The notes beneath the pieces are model-generated. The model was not told where the DNA came from, did not search any database, and saw nothing but the letters and a program-made list of their open reading frames with translations. The position numbers and the translations under genes are program-made. A stretch of DNA of 44,204 nucleotides from Hysterium pulicare CBS 123377 (taxonomy: Eukaryota > Ascomycota > Dothideomycetes > Hysteriales > Hysteriaceae): contig AJFK01000110.1 in the NCBI GenBank assembly GCA_000467715.1, positions 1 to 44,204 of the forward strand, written 5' to 3'. Shown here piece after piece: positions 1 to 11,809 of this stretch (within the stretch, counting starts at the first letter, position 1; every line of letters begins with the position of its first letter).

Positions 1-2
1 GT

Positions 3-3000
3 CGTCCATTGAGTGTCCAGGTTCAAGGCAATGCTTATGGTGGAAGTGGTCTGACTGGCCTGCGTAAACAAAACGAAGATTTCAAGGGCCATCGGCGTGG
101 AGAGAGTCTTAGCAAGATACCTCTTCTCAGCCCAGCCAAATCTCCTGCGAGAACCAATGGCGCTTCTGCCTACACCTCTCCTACTAAAGAGAAGCCATCA
201 CCTGTCGAGGGGCGCGTCTCCCCAACGAAGTCGTCATTGATAAGTCCCGGTCGATTCAGCAATGTCGCGCAGGAATATAACCCGGAGTCGAGCATGTGGT
301 CAGAGGACGAGGACCAGATCAAACACCAAACTCCCCGGCCTCTGCGACGCCATGCGAAGAGCGTGACTTTCGATGTTGCGCCCCCAACAATCAACGAATA
401 TGAGATGGTAACTCCTGACCCATCATCAGTGGCATCTGGATCGCGTGAAGGGAGCTACGATTCCCAAGATGAATTTGATGAGAGTTTTGATCGAGACGCG
501 CTGGATCACGACGACAGCTTCGATGCTTCCCTCGAGGACACTGACAAGACACCCGTTGTGCTTCCTGAAGACTGGCGCCATATGAGCCCCGAGGCCGCGG
601 ACACATCTCTTGCAGACACTTTTGACGATCCATTTGATGGCCGGGAGAGTAGTCCTATGCCAACCGCTCGTCCAAACAATGCAACCAAACCAAATGGGTC
701 GCGTCGTGGTTCAACAAATTCTGATGGTGAATCGCGACCACTTCCACCTCTGCCAGGCCTACAAGATGCGCGCAGCAGACGCGAATCCAGCATTGGCCTT
801 TCAGCAGCTGCCGAGCGCGCAAGTGGGTCCCATCGTTCGCTGCCACTTCCTCCCCGTGCGGCGGGTGTGTCCAAATCGGATATTCTGAATATGCGCGACT
901 CTTCGATGTCACTCGAGGATCGTCTTCGATTGATGGGGCTTGAAGACCGCAACGTCCCCACTCCGACACAAGAATCTCACGATGCGTCTATCAATACATC
1001 GCCCAAGAGGGAGCACGGTCTCGGGATTCAAGTCCACGAAGATCCAGTCGATGAAGTGACGGAGTCCGAGCTTGAAAGCTTCCAAATACCACGGATCTCT
1101 CGCGACTCTATTCTTCGTAAAGTGAAGAGTCGTAACTTTGATGAGCAAGACTACTACGATTTTGACGCCGCCTCCAGCCCCGAGAGAAGCTATGGGGATC
1201 TCGCTGATTTGGATCCTGATGTTCCAATCCCCTCGCGGGAGGCTTCTTCCAATTTTGACGAAACCCCAAGAGACGCAGAAGGCAAGCTTGAGAGCGAAGC
1301 TGACAGTGTTGTGGATGCCTACTCGATGACTGAGATGACTGAAATATACGAACCTGAGGGCTCACCTTCTAGAATGGAGGACTACGACCGAGAGACATCT
1401 GTTATTCGTCATGAAATCAAGCATGATATTCAGGATGATGATGATACAAGCCAATACTCTCCACAACCTGAAGAGATCACACAACCAGACTCACAGGATA
1501 CGATTCAAACCTCTGGTCCTCCAACTCCAAAAGCTATAGATCATATAGCGTCGAAGCCCGATGGCAAGCAAGACAACGCTCTCCCCGAGTTCGGCTCATT
1601 CGACGACTTCAAGTTGAAGCTCGACTCATACATGCCTGCTAATGACACATATGAGCCCCCCGCCACTACTTCTCCCCAAAAGATTGCAGAGATGCGCGAG
1701 TACCTTCAGCGTCCCATTACACCAGAAGACGCTCAAATCGAACTTGAAGAACCGGGAACGCCTGACTCTGTTATACGACATCCATTAATTTCTCCGGCAG
1801 AGCGCGACTCACCAGCCGTACCCGAACCTATTGCAACCATCAAAGGTGCCAGACTCAAGACGAGGCCCTCTCTCATGCCCTCTGATGCAGCATCCATGGC
1901 GGCCGCTCGGCGTCAAGTGTCGGGGGAGCGTCCGCCACCAATTCCCGTGCGTAGTCCCAAGCGTCACTCTCTGACTCTTGACATCGGGGACGCTACCAAC
2001 GAAGAACATATTGGATCCGACTCTTTTTCATCTCCCAGCGGGAACAAGGAGAACCTGATGCTTGACATTCCCGTCTCCGGTCTCACTGACGATCTGAGCT
2101 TCAGCTTGGACAAAGATTTCGATCGCGTCATCGAAGCGCAAAAGGTACAAGACCTTTTTCCTTTACCCTCTTTCGCCCATTTTCCCACATCCTCCGCTGC
2201 CAAACAAGATGGCGCGGAGCATATGTGTGGAGAAGGCTTTATATATACGAATTTCGCTAACGGGTATCCCCCGAAAAAGAAAGGATATTTGATGAGGCAG
2301 AACACGAAGGTTGTGGTGGCATCGAGTCGCCAGTTCAGTGATGAGCAGCCTCCACCATCACCTACCCGTAGTACTACTGAAGGTGCGAAGGGAAATAAAT
2401 CAGCACCAAGCAGCCCTCGCAAGACTAGCGCTGAGCGTAAGCCTGCTTGGACCACTGAGCCTTGGAATGGAAAGGTAAGGCGGAAGAGTGTTAGGACAAA
2501 CTCAGTGCGACGTGCTGCTGTACCTTCGGGTCCTGTCCCTCCTCTTCCTGGCCAAGAGAGTAATGTGCAAGGTGGGCTGGGTTCTGTTGCTGAAGATCAA
2601 AATGAGGAAGTAGAAGAGGGAGTCGAGAGAGGTAGACTCTTCGTGAAGGTCGTAGGCGTCAAGGATCTTGATCTACCACTGCCAAAGAGTAAGCCCCATA
2701 TTCTTAACATGAAATTTCCTACGGCCATACTAATATGTCACCTTATTAGCTGAACGGAGTTGGTTTCAACTGACCCTAGACAATGGTCTACACTGCGTCA
2801 CCACCTCATGGCTCGAACTCGGCCACACGGCACCCATTGGCCAAGAATTCGAACTTGTCGTTCTTGACGATCTCGAGTTCCAACTGACTCTTCAAACCAA
2901 GCTCAATCCACCTCCTCAATCACCAACTCTGCCTAACCCATCCTCACCTACCTCTAAGGCTATCAATCACAAGAAGTCCCATTCTGCGTTCCGTAATCTT

Positions 3001-4220
3001 CTCTCCTCTCCTAAGAAGCGGAAAGAACAGGAACGAAAGCAGCAGGAAGAGAATGAGCGCGTGGAGCAAGCTCGACAAGCAGAGGCAAAAGCGAAGAAGA
3101 GCCAGCCTCAGTCCGCATGGGACCTACTTCACGATCTTGTAGGCCCAGATGGTTCTTTCGCCCGCGCATATGTATGCCTCAAGAACCACGAACAGGCTTC
3201 TTTTGGTCGACCTTGCATGGTTGACATCCCATGCTTCAATGAATGGGCCGTCGATGATACTGGCGTCAGCTCCGTGAAGTCGAAGCGAGGAGGTGTAGTC
3301 CGGCGACCACCATACCGAGTTGGCAAATTGACATTGCAATTATTGTATGTCCCCAAACCCAAGAACGCGAAGGACGAAGACATGCCCAAGAGCATGAATG
3401 CTTGCATTCGGGAGTTGAAGGAAGCCGAGGATCTTAAGGAGTTAAGCTATGAAGGACATTTATCCCAGCAAGGAGGAGACTGCCCGGTAAGCAAACCCTT
3501 ACGCCACCCACTCCAACATGCAGAATACTGACGAATTGACAATAGTACTGGCGCCGTCGTTTCTTCCGCCTACAAGGCACAAAACTAACTGCTTACCACG
3601 AATCCACCCTTCAACCTCGTGCCACAATCAATCTCTCCAAAGCAACCAAATTGATCGATGACAAGTCCTCCCTTACCCAGCCCTCCTCTACTAAGAACGG
3701 CGGCCGTCGCAAGTCAGCTTTCTCAGAGGAAGAAGAGGGATATATGTTCGTCGAGGAAGGATTCCGTCTACGATTTGCGAATGGAGAGGTTATCGACTTC
3801 TACGCCGATAACACGGAGCAGAAAGAAGGCTGGATGAAGGTATTGAGCGAGACGGTTGGAAAAGAGTCAGCTTCAGGCAAGGGCTGGACGGATATGGTCC
3901 TGGAGCATGAGAACAAAGAGAAAATGCGCACGAAACTCGCTCCTCAGCTCGCCCAAGCCAAAGCACTCCGCGAGAACGGGAACACAAACTCTTCATCTCA
4001 GGGCCATCAGCGACCTCGCTCACAACCCGAGCATAGCAGACCGGGAAGTGGAAGCAAGTCCGCGGGCTCTAGTCCCGTGAAGCAGCACCAACGTGCGCCG
4101 CCTCCGTTGGAGAAGGATGCTAGACATGCGAATTCGCCGCGTCAGCCGAGGGAGAGAAATTGGAATGGGAATGGGAATGGGAGTTCGAGGCGGGATCAAG
4201 TTCGATCGATGATTTTCTAG
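3..4220 (+). CDS. BUD4: BUD4/anillin-like septin-ring protein, 5'-partial
   Basis: This is a scaffold of the septin/contractile ring that marks septation sites at the cortex in fungi (family knowledge). The reading frame is open from base 3 with no ATG, so the true start lies before the window. I read four exons: 3-2144, 2280-2688, 2750-3486 and 3546-4220. The introns have branch sites GCTAAC, TACTAAT and TACTGAC, and the frame is kept throughout. Numbering residues from the TTG at base 9, a long acidic, Ser/Pro-rich disordered region fills about 1-700. An anillin-homology region beginning RGRLFVKVVGVKDLDLPLPK follows at about 830-1080, and then a PH domain at about 1080-1215 (YEGHLSQQGG, then CPYWRRRFFRLQG). 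The C-terminal tail is basic. The order anillin homology then PH is characteristic of Bud4. It converges on the next gene. Confidence 0.88.
2145..2279 (+). other. stopless in-frame intron of BUD4
   Basis: This intron is 135 nt, a multiple of three, and has no stop codon in the coding frame. It is supported by a GTACAA donor, a GCTAAC branch site about 18 nt before the AAG acceptor, and the exact join EAQK/KGYLMRQNTK, which matches the Bud4 family as I recall it. Retention would add 45 residues without breaking the frame. Confidence 0.75.
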
Positions 4221-5613
4221 ATTGTTCGCGGACTACCTTCGTTCAATTATTTTTCTTGGCTGTACAGCTACCCCACCCGACTGTGTCGTTCTTCCCTCTG
4301 TTCCTTTCTTACTTATCTATCCATTATTCTTGTTCTTTGCTTTTTTTTTCTTCTCTTGGATTGAGTGAGTGTTCATGGGGCGTTTGGGTTTTCACGAGCC
4401 GCCTCTGTGTAATGAATGAAGAGAGGTGTCAATATAGTGTTTCTACAGAGGCTGTGCGCGAATGGGATCATTCGGATTTATTCATTCGAAACTATGCATG
4501 ACGACTCAGTGAAACAATTCAGGATTGGCTCTGGTGGAGCTTATAGCTTCTTCTGGGGTGTTCTTGACGCACTTACAGTGGGAAGAAGCTTATCCTGAAA
4601 CTCCAAACCTTCCAAGATTTTGCATTATGGAAGGGAAGTGAATCATTCTAGACGACGACGCAAGGACTTTTTTCTGAGAACAGTCCTCTATGTTTAGTAA
4701 AGACGTCAAACAAACAAAGCGAATCGTAGAAGTAAGGTACGACGATTGTGGAAAACCTAGAAACGAAAACGAAGCGATCCCTTCTTCGAAGTAGAGAGCT
4801 TCCAAGCTTGTTTTCAAGAAAAACTTGAAGAAAGCAGGCTTTCACAGTCGCAAAGGGCTTCGAACCTCAATCTTTTTTTTTTAAAAAAAAATTTAATTCT
4901 GGATAGCTGAGGGAGAGGGAATCGGTTGCTTGCGAGGAGTTTTTTGTTTGGCATCCCCTACGATTTTTGGGAAGGAATGAAGATTTCTTTTTGGAAGAGC
5001 AGAGCTTCTCTTATGGGGGGGTTTATGAAGTGTGAAAGGCAGAGTAGAGGTTACATCATTAGAAGTAGGACAGCGGTAGAGCAAGATGTATGTATGCATC
5101 TGTTCAAGCCCAGCTCCTAGTTCGGAGTTAGATTGGCTGGTCTGGATGAGAGCTGATTGGAGAGATGAGTTTTTGGATGGGGTTTGGGTTGAAAAAGGAG
5201 GAAGGAAGGAAGGAACTGGCATGTTCCAGTTCGTCGGCGAGATGTAGTTGTAAATAGAAGGTTCCAGTTTAAGGAATAGAAAATTAAGATTCAATAAATG
5301 CATCGGACGAACGATTCCTTGGAGACTGAAAAGCGGATATGGACTCTTCGGCAAGATGTTATAACTATAAAATTTATCATTAGAAAAAAGGGTTTATAGG
5401 GACCATCGACTGAATAAGATATTTCTTGAATATACATTATTATACATACACACATATTGACATGATTATTAAACACCAGCTCGTGGAATCAAGCATGATA
5501 GCCACGAGCTTGATTTGGGATCCTCAAACATGAAACTCCCCTGGGACTCCGGCCAGATGCACAAAACTCCTCTTGAAAATGCTACCCCCGTAAGCCCTTA
5601 CACCGCCAATTGC
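4221..5613. other. convergent intergenic region
   Basis: This lies between the 3' ends of BUD4 and the minus-strand coiled-coil gene and probably holds both 3' UTRs. It contains a T10/A9 junction near 4871-4890 and a short GGAA tandem run near 5199-5213. The open frames here are short and have no recognisable domain. I see no gene. Confidence 0.6.
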
Positions 5614-7084
5614 CTAAAATTCCTCCATCTGTCCAATGACATCCTCAATCGTATCCCCCTCCACATCCTCCACTCTCCCAACATCAACATCCACATCCGC
5701 CTCCTCGTCTTGCATCCTCTCGCCCCTCTTAGCTGACCTCCTTTTCTCCTCCCCCCCTAATTCCGCTTTCTCACCTGCTGCAACCCTAACACTCAACGGT
5801 CGACTCGCCATGTAGCTTTCCAGATAGCTCGCGCCTAGAGAAGAAGGGTAACCATAGCTACCAGCCTGATTGAGATCATCGACACCCGAGCCATCAATTC
5901 CGCCGACATAAGTAGCTGTCGGAACCGGAGCGGAGCTGGCAAATATCGCATCGGCTTCTTGGTCCGGTGTCAAAGGTTTCGTGGGCGAGGAGATGGGGAG
6001 AGTGCGTTTGGTGGCTTTTGGTGGGGATTCGTATTCGAGAGGAGGTGGTGAGTTTGCGAGGATCTGGCTGGTTGATTCTACCGCTGAGGATAGGGGAAGG
6101 GGGAGGCTGTGGTGGACGGCTTCTGTGTACCTTGGAGGCGCAAAATGAGGAGGGCTGTGTGTATCGGAGGGTGATTTGAGAGATGAGGTTGAGCTGGAGG
6201 CGGAGCTGTCTGCTGTCTCTGAGACAGGAGGGCTGATGAGCGCCGAAGCGAGTATGTTGTCGGATGGATGCACGATCTGGTCGTCTATTGCTATAGATAC
6301 TCTCTTCCTTCGTGATTTTGAGGCTTGCCGCCTAAGTGATGATTTCTTGTTCGCGGGGCGTCGGGAGCTCTTTTCTGAGTCTCCCATTTCGGATCCCTGG
6401 GACTCGTTCGACATTGTTCTGTCCAGCTCGCCCCTTTTCGGGGTGTCGGAATCTCTGGACATATCCTCGGAGATTGCGTTCGCTCGCCAGTCTGCACCAG
6501 ATTTATCGTTGGTGGCCGAAGAATTGGCTTGTGACTCTGCACTCGTCTGCGAGTCAACCACCTCAGCCTTCCCATCTTTTTGCTTCAACCGCGGTTTCTT
6601 CTTTTTCTTATCTGGCGAGGTTTCGCTAGCATCCAACAACGGTAAAAACGCTATTAGGCCCATGAGTTCTTTCTCTCGTTTATGGACGCGTGTGGGTTTG
6701 GAAGGTCTAGCCACGTCCTCGTTCCTCTGTGTCGGTAGCTCAGATTCTGCGCGTTCCTCAGCAGGTCGCATGTCTTTTTGCGTTTTTTCAGTATTGTTCG
6801 CCGGCTGTATTTGAGCTTTCCGAGACGAGCAGGAAGGCAAAGGAGGCAGGGTTTCTTTCAAGACCTAGACTCGTCAGTTTTTGAGCTAGTCATCATGAAG
6901 TAGTTACGGTGTATATTACCTGCTGTTCATACTTCTGCAGCTCTCCCTGCTTCTCGCGAATGTATTGCGCAATGTCGTCTTCCAATTTCTGTTTCTTTTC
7001 CTCGATATTGCGAATAGTTGTTTCTATCTGCTCGGAAGGGAAATACGGAGCCTCGACGAGACGAGGTGATGTGTGGAGGAACAT
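5614..7084 (-). CDS. coiled-coil, low-complexity protein of unknown function
   Basis: I do not recognise this protein. Two exons on the minus strand, 7084-6920 and 6864-5614, are joined by a 55-nt intron (donor GTAATA, acceptor TCTAG) and give about 471 aa from a true ATG. Residues about 18-55 form a charged heptad-like coiled coil (IEEKKQKLEDDIAQYIREKQ). The segment KREKELMGLIAFLPLLD near residue 100 and the segment RKRVSIAIDDQIVHPSDNI mid-protein look more ordered than the Ser/Pro/Lys-rich rest and may be short conserved motifs. The C-terminus is acidic (EGDTIEDVIGQMEEF). Basic patches such as SRRKRVS could be nuclear localisation signals, so a nuclear protein is my inference. It faces BUD4 tail to tail. 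Confidence 0.72.
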
Positions 7085-8665
7085 TTATTGCTTAGGTGAC
7101 GGGTGAGTGACGCCAGCGGGAAGATCGATAAGGGATAACGAATTGTGTTGCTTGGGGGGCACCATGTACCCCGTTTGCGGATATCGGACGCAACCGTGAG
7201 AAGGAAGCTCGAAAACGCGACGGGAGAAGGGTCGTCTGATATATAAGAGGCCGGACCAGGCTCCCGTGGGAGGCTTTGAGGTGAATACCCGGGTGATTCA
7301 GCTACGCTTTCAATTTGGGCGCAGAAGGGTGATCTGGTGACTCGTCTGCAAGTGGCTTGGCTAGGCCGTAGCGACAGGTACCGAGCTGAGCGCGCGGCTG
7401 TGCTGTGACAGTTGAGGGCGAAGAGGACCAAGGGAATTGGAAGCGTGGAGCAGTGGGTGAAGGAGCGTCGACCCGTGCAATTGCAAACAGACTGCAAAGG
7501 AGCGGTCCGAGGGAGTAGAGCCTGGTGTGGTTGACCCGTCGAGACTTAGCTCGGCTACCGGCGGTAGTGGTGGGCGAACGCGTGCTCAGGGTGGGGACAC
7601 GAGATTCGAGATTGGCGAGCGAGATCATACCATTCACCACATTTAAATGCGCAGTCAAAGGTGACACGGCCCGCCATCAACAATCTCGACCTACGTCTGG
7701 TTTCATCTATCACTCGACCTTCGACGTCTCAACAAATATGTATTTACTGCAGGACTATCAACTCAACATTGACAAAAAGCAATTGCTCTTCCCCGCGTCG
7801 GTTAAAACATCTTTCACATGTCAACTCATGCATAAGACTTAAGTGTGGATAGCCGTATCTGTACAAGCCGGCGCTTCTGACAAAGCCATCATATGCATAC
7901 ATCTGCATGGTCATAATGACTGAACGACCCCGTGCAGTTCGATATATTGACCTAATCTAGCTGTCCCAGGTTATGTCTTTTCACCCCCGACGATAATCAA
8001 GAGCCCGGTTCCCATCGAAGATTCCCATCCAAATGCCAGACTCCGACTTCGTAGCTTTTGGTGCCTATGCCTACCATTTCTCATCTAAAGACTCCATGAA
8101 AGTCAAGTTCACGTTGACAAAAACTTTCCCAAAGTCAATTTCCAGTCTCCAGGGTTCCGTCTGTACAGCAAACGTTACGGCTGCGCTCAACTTTCTTAGG
8201 TCAGCTTGGTCCTTTCCCATAATGAAGTACAGGTCTCTCATCTGCATGACTTGATCGCCAAGCACATCTTTATGGCTCGATGGTATTCCAAAATTCAACG
8301 TCCCATTCATCGCATACTACCGGCCCTCTGAAAATTCTTACAGCCATAGGAGAGGAGATGATGAAGAAAGGTAGAGCTGTAGACGCTGTCATTGTCCACA
8401 CAATCATTGAGGTATGATCGAAGGCTTGTTTTAACTGTTTTACGGGAGTAAAGCTATGTTCAGGCAGAAAAACTACCGGTTTTGGAGGTTCTTGCCGTCA
8501 TCTTCGGTGAGGCTGTGTGTTGTGTGCGACAACGAAAAGGGCCAATCGTGATGCGATGCGGGCTGTGCAGGAAGCTGAACGCTTATATAGCGAGTAGCGA
8601 GCCTTGCAACCTCCAGCCTGACGGCCATCACCACCTTCAAGACATTTACCTAGGAGCTTGTAACA
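7085..8665. promoter_or_regulatory. divergent intergenic region upstream of the coiled-coil and HET genes
   Basis: About 1.6 kb separate the two start codons. A TATATA element at 8584-8589 lies 77 bp before the HET gene ATG. The part at 7085-7670 has long but composition-driven open frames with no domain. The part at 8070-8410 has protein-like open stretches and is listed separately. Confidence 0.5.
8071..8310 (-). other. possible small ORF or coding relic
   Basis: This ORF starts with ATG and encodes 79 aa. It has a normal-looking amino-acid mix, for example GDQVMQMRDLYFIMGKDQAD and AAVTFAVQTEPWRLEIDFGK. Just upstream on the same strand, in another frame, is a second ATG-started stretch of about 45 codons (MIVWTMTASTALPFF...FRGPVVCDEWDVEFWN). 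On the plus strand the same DNA also holds an open stretch at 8280-8410 that ends in a GTATGA donor. No family is recognised. It could be a decayed gene or chance; I cannot decide from sequence alone. Confidence 0.22.
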
Positions 8666-10510
8666 ATGGAAAAGTCTGCGAACATTGTCAACTATAAACC
8701 ACTGCCGCTAGATGGATCTCAGATACGTCTCGTAGCGATAATCCCAGGCGAGCTGGATGAGGAAATTGAATGCGTGGTAGAGCACTATCCCTTCATCGAC
8801 GATCTGAATTATGAAGCACTGTCATATGTATGGGGCGATCCCACGGATACTGTTCCCATTAAACTTAATCGTCAAACATTCCAAGCAACCAAGAATCTCG
8901 AGGCCGCTCTGCGCGCCTTGCGCCGTACTGACGATGAACGACTCATTTGGATCGATGCGATATGCATCAACCAGTCCAGCATCGAGGAGCGCAATCAAGA
9001 AGTTCGCCGCATGGATCAGATCTACCGACACGCCGTGCGTGCCGTCGTCTGGCTGGGCCGCGAGACAGAACTAGCAGATGTTCCGCCGCTGGAATCCAAC
9101 CGTCCCATCCATATTGTCGACGATACTTTCGATCTATTAAATTTGCTGGCATGTGCGGATGAAGACGACCCTGAAGATGCTGCGAGGATCTTAGATAGGA
9201 CAGGCAATGTTCTATCTGCATTGTCGTTGCTGCTCAGATTTTTCTCCCGCCCATGGTTCATGCGGGTTTGGATTTTGCAAGAAATCGCACTGGCAAAGAC
9301 TGCGACGGTCATGTACGGAAACAGGTGGATGAAATGGGACCGGCTTATCCGGGCTGTCGATGCCCTCGACAGACTTCAGCAGGGCGGCCATACGCATATT
9401 TGGCGACTCAGCGCTGCAGGCAGGGCAGATAAGGTCCATAGATGTCGGATGCGAGCTCTTGACACTCAGCAGCAAGGAGTCCGAGCGCCGGTGCACTATG
9501 ATCTGGCTGATTTACTCTGGCAGACGCGGTTCTGTGAGATGACGGAACCCAGGGACCGCTTGTTTGGTCTTTTGGGGATGGTGAAAGGTGACTTGAGTGG
9601 TGAGAAACTGCTTGAAATTGACTACGCGAAGCCAGTCGCGGATGTGTTTTTGGGCTTGAGCGTTTTCATGATTCAAGGTGGTTTGCTTTCCCATACCCTG
9701 TGCGCCGTCACGAACCCAATGGATGGTTTGCCTTCATGGGCAACAAATTGGACGGCCCTGTTGGATGCCAAGTCTAGTAACGATGGTTCTCATGCCTCGA
9801 GGCTTTCGCAGAGCATAGCGACCTACATGCAGTCATATCAGCTGAAAGGTATCGAGCCACCTTCCAACCCGCCTCGCTTTTCCCCAGACCTCCGCCAGAT
9901 GACTCTCAAGGGCCGAATATTTGACGCCTATGGCATCTGGCATATTGGCAAGCGCTTCGACCCCGTACTGGAAACCACATCCTTCGACGAAATGGCCCAA
10001 CTTTATCGCGAACGTCTTATTCAATGGGAGGACGACATGCAACGTCAGCGCTGCTCGCGAGAGAAATTCAAAACGCAAGCCGAGCGACGCGAGGCCTGGA
10101 AGCAGGCTCTTCTGCATGAGTTGCCTGGCGATCAAACAGAACTGGGTCTAGACTACGACCTCTTAACCAACCGCGAGAAGGAACTTCCTCTCGCAAAAGA
10201 CGATGCGGTGATCACGCGCACAATGGTCAACTTCAAAACGCAACTAGGGGACAATTTCGAACTCAGAAGGCCTTTCGTCACGATGTTAGGCCAGATGGGA
10301 AGTACGGGCACCAACTGTGATGTGAAGCATCAGGATGTAGTATGTGTATTTGTCGGATCTGCCGTGCCTTACATTCTACGACCTTTTGATCGAGTGAAGG
10401 GGCAGTACCGGTTTATGGGTTGTTGTTGGGTGCCGGGACTCGTTGATATTGACATTGCTGAGGGACAGAGGAGGGGATTATTTGAGCTTCAGGATATTAC
10501 ATTGATTTGA
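8666..10510 (+). CDS. HET-domain (heterokaryon incompatibility) protein
   Basis: This is a single-exon gene of 614 aa from ATG in a good context (AACAATGG). The HET domain spans about residues 45-210. It carries the usual landmarks YEALSYVWGDP, then LIWIDAICINQSSIEERNQE, then QMD/MDQIYRHAVRAVVWLG, and ends near WFMRVWILQEIALAKTATVM. The remaining two thirds have the usual HET-protein layout, with a TRFCEMTEPRDRLFGLLGM motif near residue 290 and a C-terminal segment (VPYILRP...YRFMGCCWVPGLVD) typical of the family. Proteins of this family trigger incompatibility reactions and cell death when non-self is sensed, but many paralogues have no known role. No STAND/NACHT partner domain is present. 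It sits between conserved genes. Confidence 0.9.
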   Translation: MEKSANIVNYKPLPLDGSQIRLVAIIPGELDEEIECVVEHYPFIDDLNYEALSYVWGDPTDTVPIKLNRQTFQATKNLEAALRALRRTDDERLIWIDAICINQSSIEERNQEVRRMDQIYRHAVRAVVWLGRETELADVPPLESNRPIHIVDDTFDLLNLLACADEDDPEDAARILDRTGNVLSALSLLLRFFSRPWFMRVWILQEIALAKTATVMYGNRWMKWDRLIRAVDALDRLQQGGHTHIWRLSAAGRADKVHRCRMRALDTQQQGVRAPVHYDLADLLWQTRFCEMTEPRDRLFGLLGMVKGDLSGEKLLEIDYAKPVADVFLGLSVFMIQGGLLSHTLCAVTNPMDGLPSWATNWTALLDAKSSNDGSHASRLSQSIATYMQSYQLKGIEPPSNPPRFSPDLRQMTLKGRIFDAYGIWHIGKRFDPVLETTSFDEMAQLYRERLIQWEDDMQRQRCSREKFKTQAERREAWKQALLHELPGDQTELGLDYDLLTNREKELPLAKDDAVITRTMVNFKTQLGDNFELRRPFVTMLGQMGSTGTNCDVKHQDVVCVFVGSAVPYILRPFDRVKGQYRFMGCCWVPGLVDIDIAEGQRRGLFELQDITLI

Positions 10511-10873
10511 TCGCGTGGCGTTTTCTTCTTCCTAATGGATTATGTTGGCAGAGTAGCTAGATCGCAGGGAGGAGGAATGGAAACTCATTGGAGAGGGATG
10601 AGAGAGAAGAGTAACCATGGAAGTGGAAGGTATGCCCACTGGGAATAGCTATGATACGACTTAGGTTGGGCTCGGCGGTAACTTGCCACATATGTCAACA
10701 ACAGACTCAAAGAGACGTGTGTACACATGCAGAAGCATGAACCTGAAATTGAAATTAGGTAAATGAAGTAAGCTGTTAACCTACTTTGGGTATTCTATTT
10801 TTGCGCCGAGTCTAAATGCCCTGGGAGTAGGGGAGTTCCAACCCCAAGAATATCTCATTTGCTTCAATATAGA
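10511..10873. other. convergent intergenic region
   Basis: This is 363 bp between the 3' ends of the HET gene and CWC24. Nothing beyond presumptive 3' UTRs is seen. Confidence 0.6.
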
Positions 10874-11809
10874 TCAATCCTCGTCGTCAACTGGATCCTT
10901 TTTGTCGTCACCATCCTCATCCTTTGATTCCTCCTTCTTCTTTTCTTCCCATTTGCGCTTCTTCTCCAACAACTTCTGTAGATTCTTCGCTCCATTGAAT
11001 ACTCCTCCAGTACTAGCCCCACATGCAGCACAAGAAGGGTCTTTCCGATATCTTTTCAGAGCACAAGCTTCGCAGAAGTAGTGCCCACACTTGGTGACGA
11101 TAGGATTCGTATACGGCTTCTTGCAGACGATGCACGCGAAAGGGATTTTTTCCAGCATTGCCAGATCGATGCCATCCTCATCCTTTTCTGTGTTGCCATC
11201 TCGGTTCGCAGATGACACAATTGTTCCACCTTGCTTTTTGCCCTTGGTATTCAGCTCCCATTCTCGATCCAGTTTCCAGCCTGCTGCATAGTCCTCTCGT
11301 GCATGCAGGAATTTGCAGCTGTCCCCGAAACCACAAAAGCCTGTTTGTTTGTAGTCCTTGCACACATCCGGTGCGTAATCGGTGACTGTGATGGTTCGAA
11401 TGTTCGTGGGAGCCTTCATGGGCCCGACTTGTCGGTTCGGAGCGTCAGGGTTCTTCTCAATGAAGGACTTCGATCGAGTAGTTCCCAGAAGGTTCTTGGC
11501 GCTCAGTGCGTCTTTGGAGTCCTCGTCGTACCAATTTGACTGCTTGGTGGCATCATTGCTCACTTCGATCGTGGCTGATCTGTCCGCATCGTACTTTGTG
11601 GTGCCCTCGTAGGCGTTCTTCGCCTTCTGGTCGGCCGTCGATACCTTCAGAACGGATCCGGTTGTCTTTCGTCGTTTGATTATGCGGCCGTCTTCGCCTT
11701 CTACTTCGGAGCCTGAAGATGAATCTGAATCTGAACGTGGTGGTGGCGCTGCCTTGCGCACTACGCCCTTTGCGGTACGTTTCTTGAATACGGCAACTGG
11801 CCCGTCCAT
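10874..11809 (-). CDS. cwc24: pre-mRNA-splicing factor Cwc24 (CCCH + RING)
   Basis: This intronless gene encodes 311 aa from ATG. It is the Cwc24/RNF113A-type spliceosome factor, which joins the activated spliceosome before the first catalytic step (family knowledge). A CCCH zinc finger lies at about residues 150-169 with spacing C-x8-C-x5-C-x3-H (VCKDYKQTGFCGFGDSCKFL then H). A C3HC4 RING finger lies at about 226-268 (FACIVCKKPYTNPIV, CGHYFCEACAL, CAACG). The N-terminal half is basic and serine-rich with RRKTTGSVLKVS, and the C-terminal tail is Lys/Asp/Glu-rich. The order CCCH then RING and the length fit the family well. It is divergent from NUM1. Confidence 0.95.
   Translation of the reverse strand: MDGPVAVFKKRTAKGVVRKAAPPPRSDSDSSSGSEVEGEDGRIIKRRKTTGSVLKVSTADQKAKNAYEGTTKYDADRSATIEVSNDATKQSNWYDEDSKDALSAKNLLGTTRSKSFIEKNPDAPNRQVGPMKAPTNIRTITVTDYAPDVCKDYKQTGFCGFGDSCKFLHAREDYAAGWKLDREWELNTKGKKQGGTIVSSANRDGNTEKDEDGIDLAMLEKIPFACIVCKKPYTNPIVTKCGHYFCEACALKRYRKDPSCAACGASTGGVFNGAKNLQKLLEKKRKWEEKKKEESKDEDGDDKKDPVDDED

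Noticed and set aside
4840-4890. Possible tRNA suggested by GGGCTTCGAACC followed by a T run
   Set aside because: No D arm, anticodon arm or acceptor pairing can be built upstream.
6176-6814. 212-codon plus-strand ORF inside the coiled-coil gene
   Set aside because: It is the antisense shadow of the minus-strand exon, rich in Ser/Phe as expected from complementing Lys/Glu/Ser codons.
7024-7667. Minus-strand open frames of 121-157 codons upstream of the coiled-coil gene
   Set aside because: Composition is Ser/Arg/Pro/Cys-biased with no domain, and they overlap the leader and start of a real gene.
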